NCBI GenBank assembly: GCA_012512335.1
Contig: JAAZEK010000508.1
Coordinates: forward strand, 1 to 6,487
Source of the DNA: Clostridiales bacterium
GTDB lineage: Bacteria; Bacillota; Clostridia; Caldicoprobacterales; DTU083
Direction: 5' to 3'
DNA length: 6,487 bases
A program made the translations under genes and the position numbers. Positions 5,725 through 6,487 of this stretch are shown piece by piece. Position 1 is the first letter of the stretch, and every line of letters begins with the position of its first letter. A model generated the notes under the pieces. The model saw only the letters and a program-made list of their open reading frames with translations. It did no database searches and was not told where the DNA came from.

Positions 5725-6487
5725 ATGCAGGAAAAACAATTTATCTATGCAGTGGCTCGGATTCGATCCCACGAGATGAGACTATTGGATAATCAATTCA
5801 TAGAGCAATTGATGTCAGCTGACAGTGTTCAGGAATGTTTACAGCTTTTAACTAACAAGGGCTGGGGTAGAGATGGGCGAAAATCGCCAGGGCAGATCCT
5901 AGATGATGAGCACAAAAAGGCATGGGACCTCATAGAGGAACTAGTGGATGATAATATGTCTGCATTTGATGTGTTTTTACTGCCCAATGACTATCACAAC
6001 CTTAAAGCAGCTATTAAACTAGTGGTTTCAGATTCATCAGCAACATGGGGGGCCCCAGGATATTTTATAGAGCATAGTACTATAGATCCGGAAACTATAT
6101 TAGAAGCAGTGAAAACTAAAGATTATTCCTTGTTACCAGAGCATATGCGTGCTGCAGCTAAAGAAGCATATGAAACTGTCGTTGAAACTGGTGATGGTCA
6201 ACTATGCGATGTAATTATAGACAAGGCAGCAATGGAGACATTGTATGCAGTCAGTAAGAAACAGTCTAACGAAGTTCTGAGCTGGTATGCCGAAATCAAG
6301 CTAGTGGCATCAAATATTAAAATAGCTGTACGGGGGCAAAAGACTGGAAAGGATCTACAATGGATTCAAAAAGCTATGGTACCATGTGATTCATTGGATA
6401 TTAAAGCTCTCGCCAAAACAGCAACTTTCAGCTTTGAAAAAATAACTGAAAATTTACGTAAAACAGATTATGCAAAAGGTGTTGATG
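5725..6487 (+). CDS. ntpC: V-type ATPase subunit C (rotor socket, d-like), 3' truncated
   Basis: The frame is open from ATG 5725 to the window end, giving 254 complete codons and no stop. Members of the family are usually about 320-350 residues, so the gene should continue roughly 200-300 bases beyond the edge. Subunit C is a soluble funnel-shaped protein that seats the central stalk (D, F) on the K ring. It opens MQEKQFIYAVARIRSHEMRL, and the YAVARIRxxE pattern is characteristic of archaeal/V-type C/d subunits. NDYHNLKAAIK lies at about 89-99, another conserved stretch. The protein is mainly helical, without membrane segments. AAGGAGG at 5712-5718 is 6 bases before the ATG. The gene order predicts F, A, B and D genes next. 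The truncation is an artefact of the window edge, not a broken gene. Confidence 0.95.
   Translation, partial: MQEKQFIYAVARIRSHEMRLLDNQFIEQLMSADSVQECLQLLTNKGWGRDGRKSPGQILDDEHKKAWDLIEELVDDNMSAFDVFLLPNDYHNLKAAIKLVVSDSSATWGAPGYFIEHSTIDPETILEAVKTKDYSLLPEHMRAAAKEAYETVVETGDGQLCDVIIDKAAMETLYAVSKKQSNEVLSWYAEIKLVASNIKIAVRGQKTGKDLQWIQKAMVPCDSLDIKALAKTATFSFEKITENLRKTDYAKGVD

Noticed and set aside
1..6487. CRISPR arrays, insertion sequences, tRNA or rRNA genes, phage or defence genes.
   Set aside because: I saw no direct repeat series, transposase, terminal inverted repeats, cloverleaf or rRNA-like sequence. The window is compact housekeeping and bioenergetic coding sequence.

Overview
The window comes from a low-GC, AT-rich bacterium, most likely a Bacillota member of the Clostridia or a related anaerobe. 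I infer this from the strong AGGAGG-type ribosome binding sites, the codon use, and a V/A-type ATPase operon in the order known from Enterococcus hirae (ntpF-I-K-E-C). The species cannot be named from this sequence. Every supported gene is on the + strand and the coding density is high.

Positions 1-2034 hold two abutting genes. The first encodes a membrane-anchored putative zinc metalloprotease of the DUF3810 type, with three N-terminal membrane segments and a C-terminal HELAH motif. The second starts on the base after the first gene's stop codon and encodes a PP-loop ATPase of the TtcA family, a probable tRNA cytidine-32 thiolase with iron-sulfur-type cysteines. They are very likely co-transcribed. 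Their promoter lies outside the window or at its very edge.

Positions 2035-2177 are a 143-base gap. It holds a good sigma-A-like promoter (TTGAAG, 17 bases, TAAAAT), a small dyad in the predicted leader, and a doubtful 35-codon ORF overlapping the ttcA end. No intrinsic terminator is visible after ttcA, so readthrough into the ATPase genes is possible.

Positions 2178-6487 are the first five genes of a V-type (A/V-type, NtpFIKEC-like) ATPase operon. They encode subunit H/NtpF (peripheral stalk), I (membrane stator with the essential arginine), K (16-kDa rotor-ring proteolipid), E (peripheral stalk partner) and C (socket between rotor stalk and ring). Subunit C is cut by the window end. The catalytic and central-stalk genes (F, A, B, D) are expected just downstream. 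Subunit K keeps the full set of residues that bind Na+ in the E. hirae rotor ring, so this looks like a sodium-coupled enzyme. A 10-bp inverted repeat spans the H stop codon and part of the H-I gap.

I found no undescribed system. The points most worth a second look are the Na+-binding signature, the H-I hairpin with a competing fold, the weakly initiated TTG-start first ATPase gene, and the unassigned metalloprotease coupled to a tRNA-thiolation gene.
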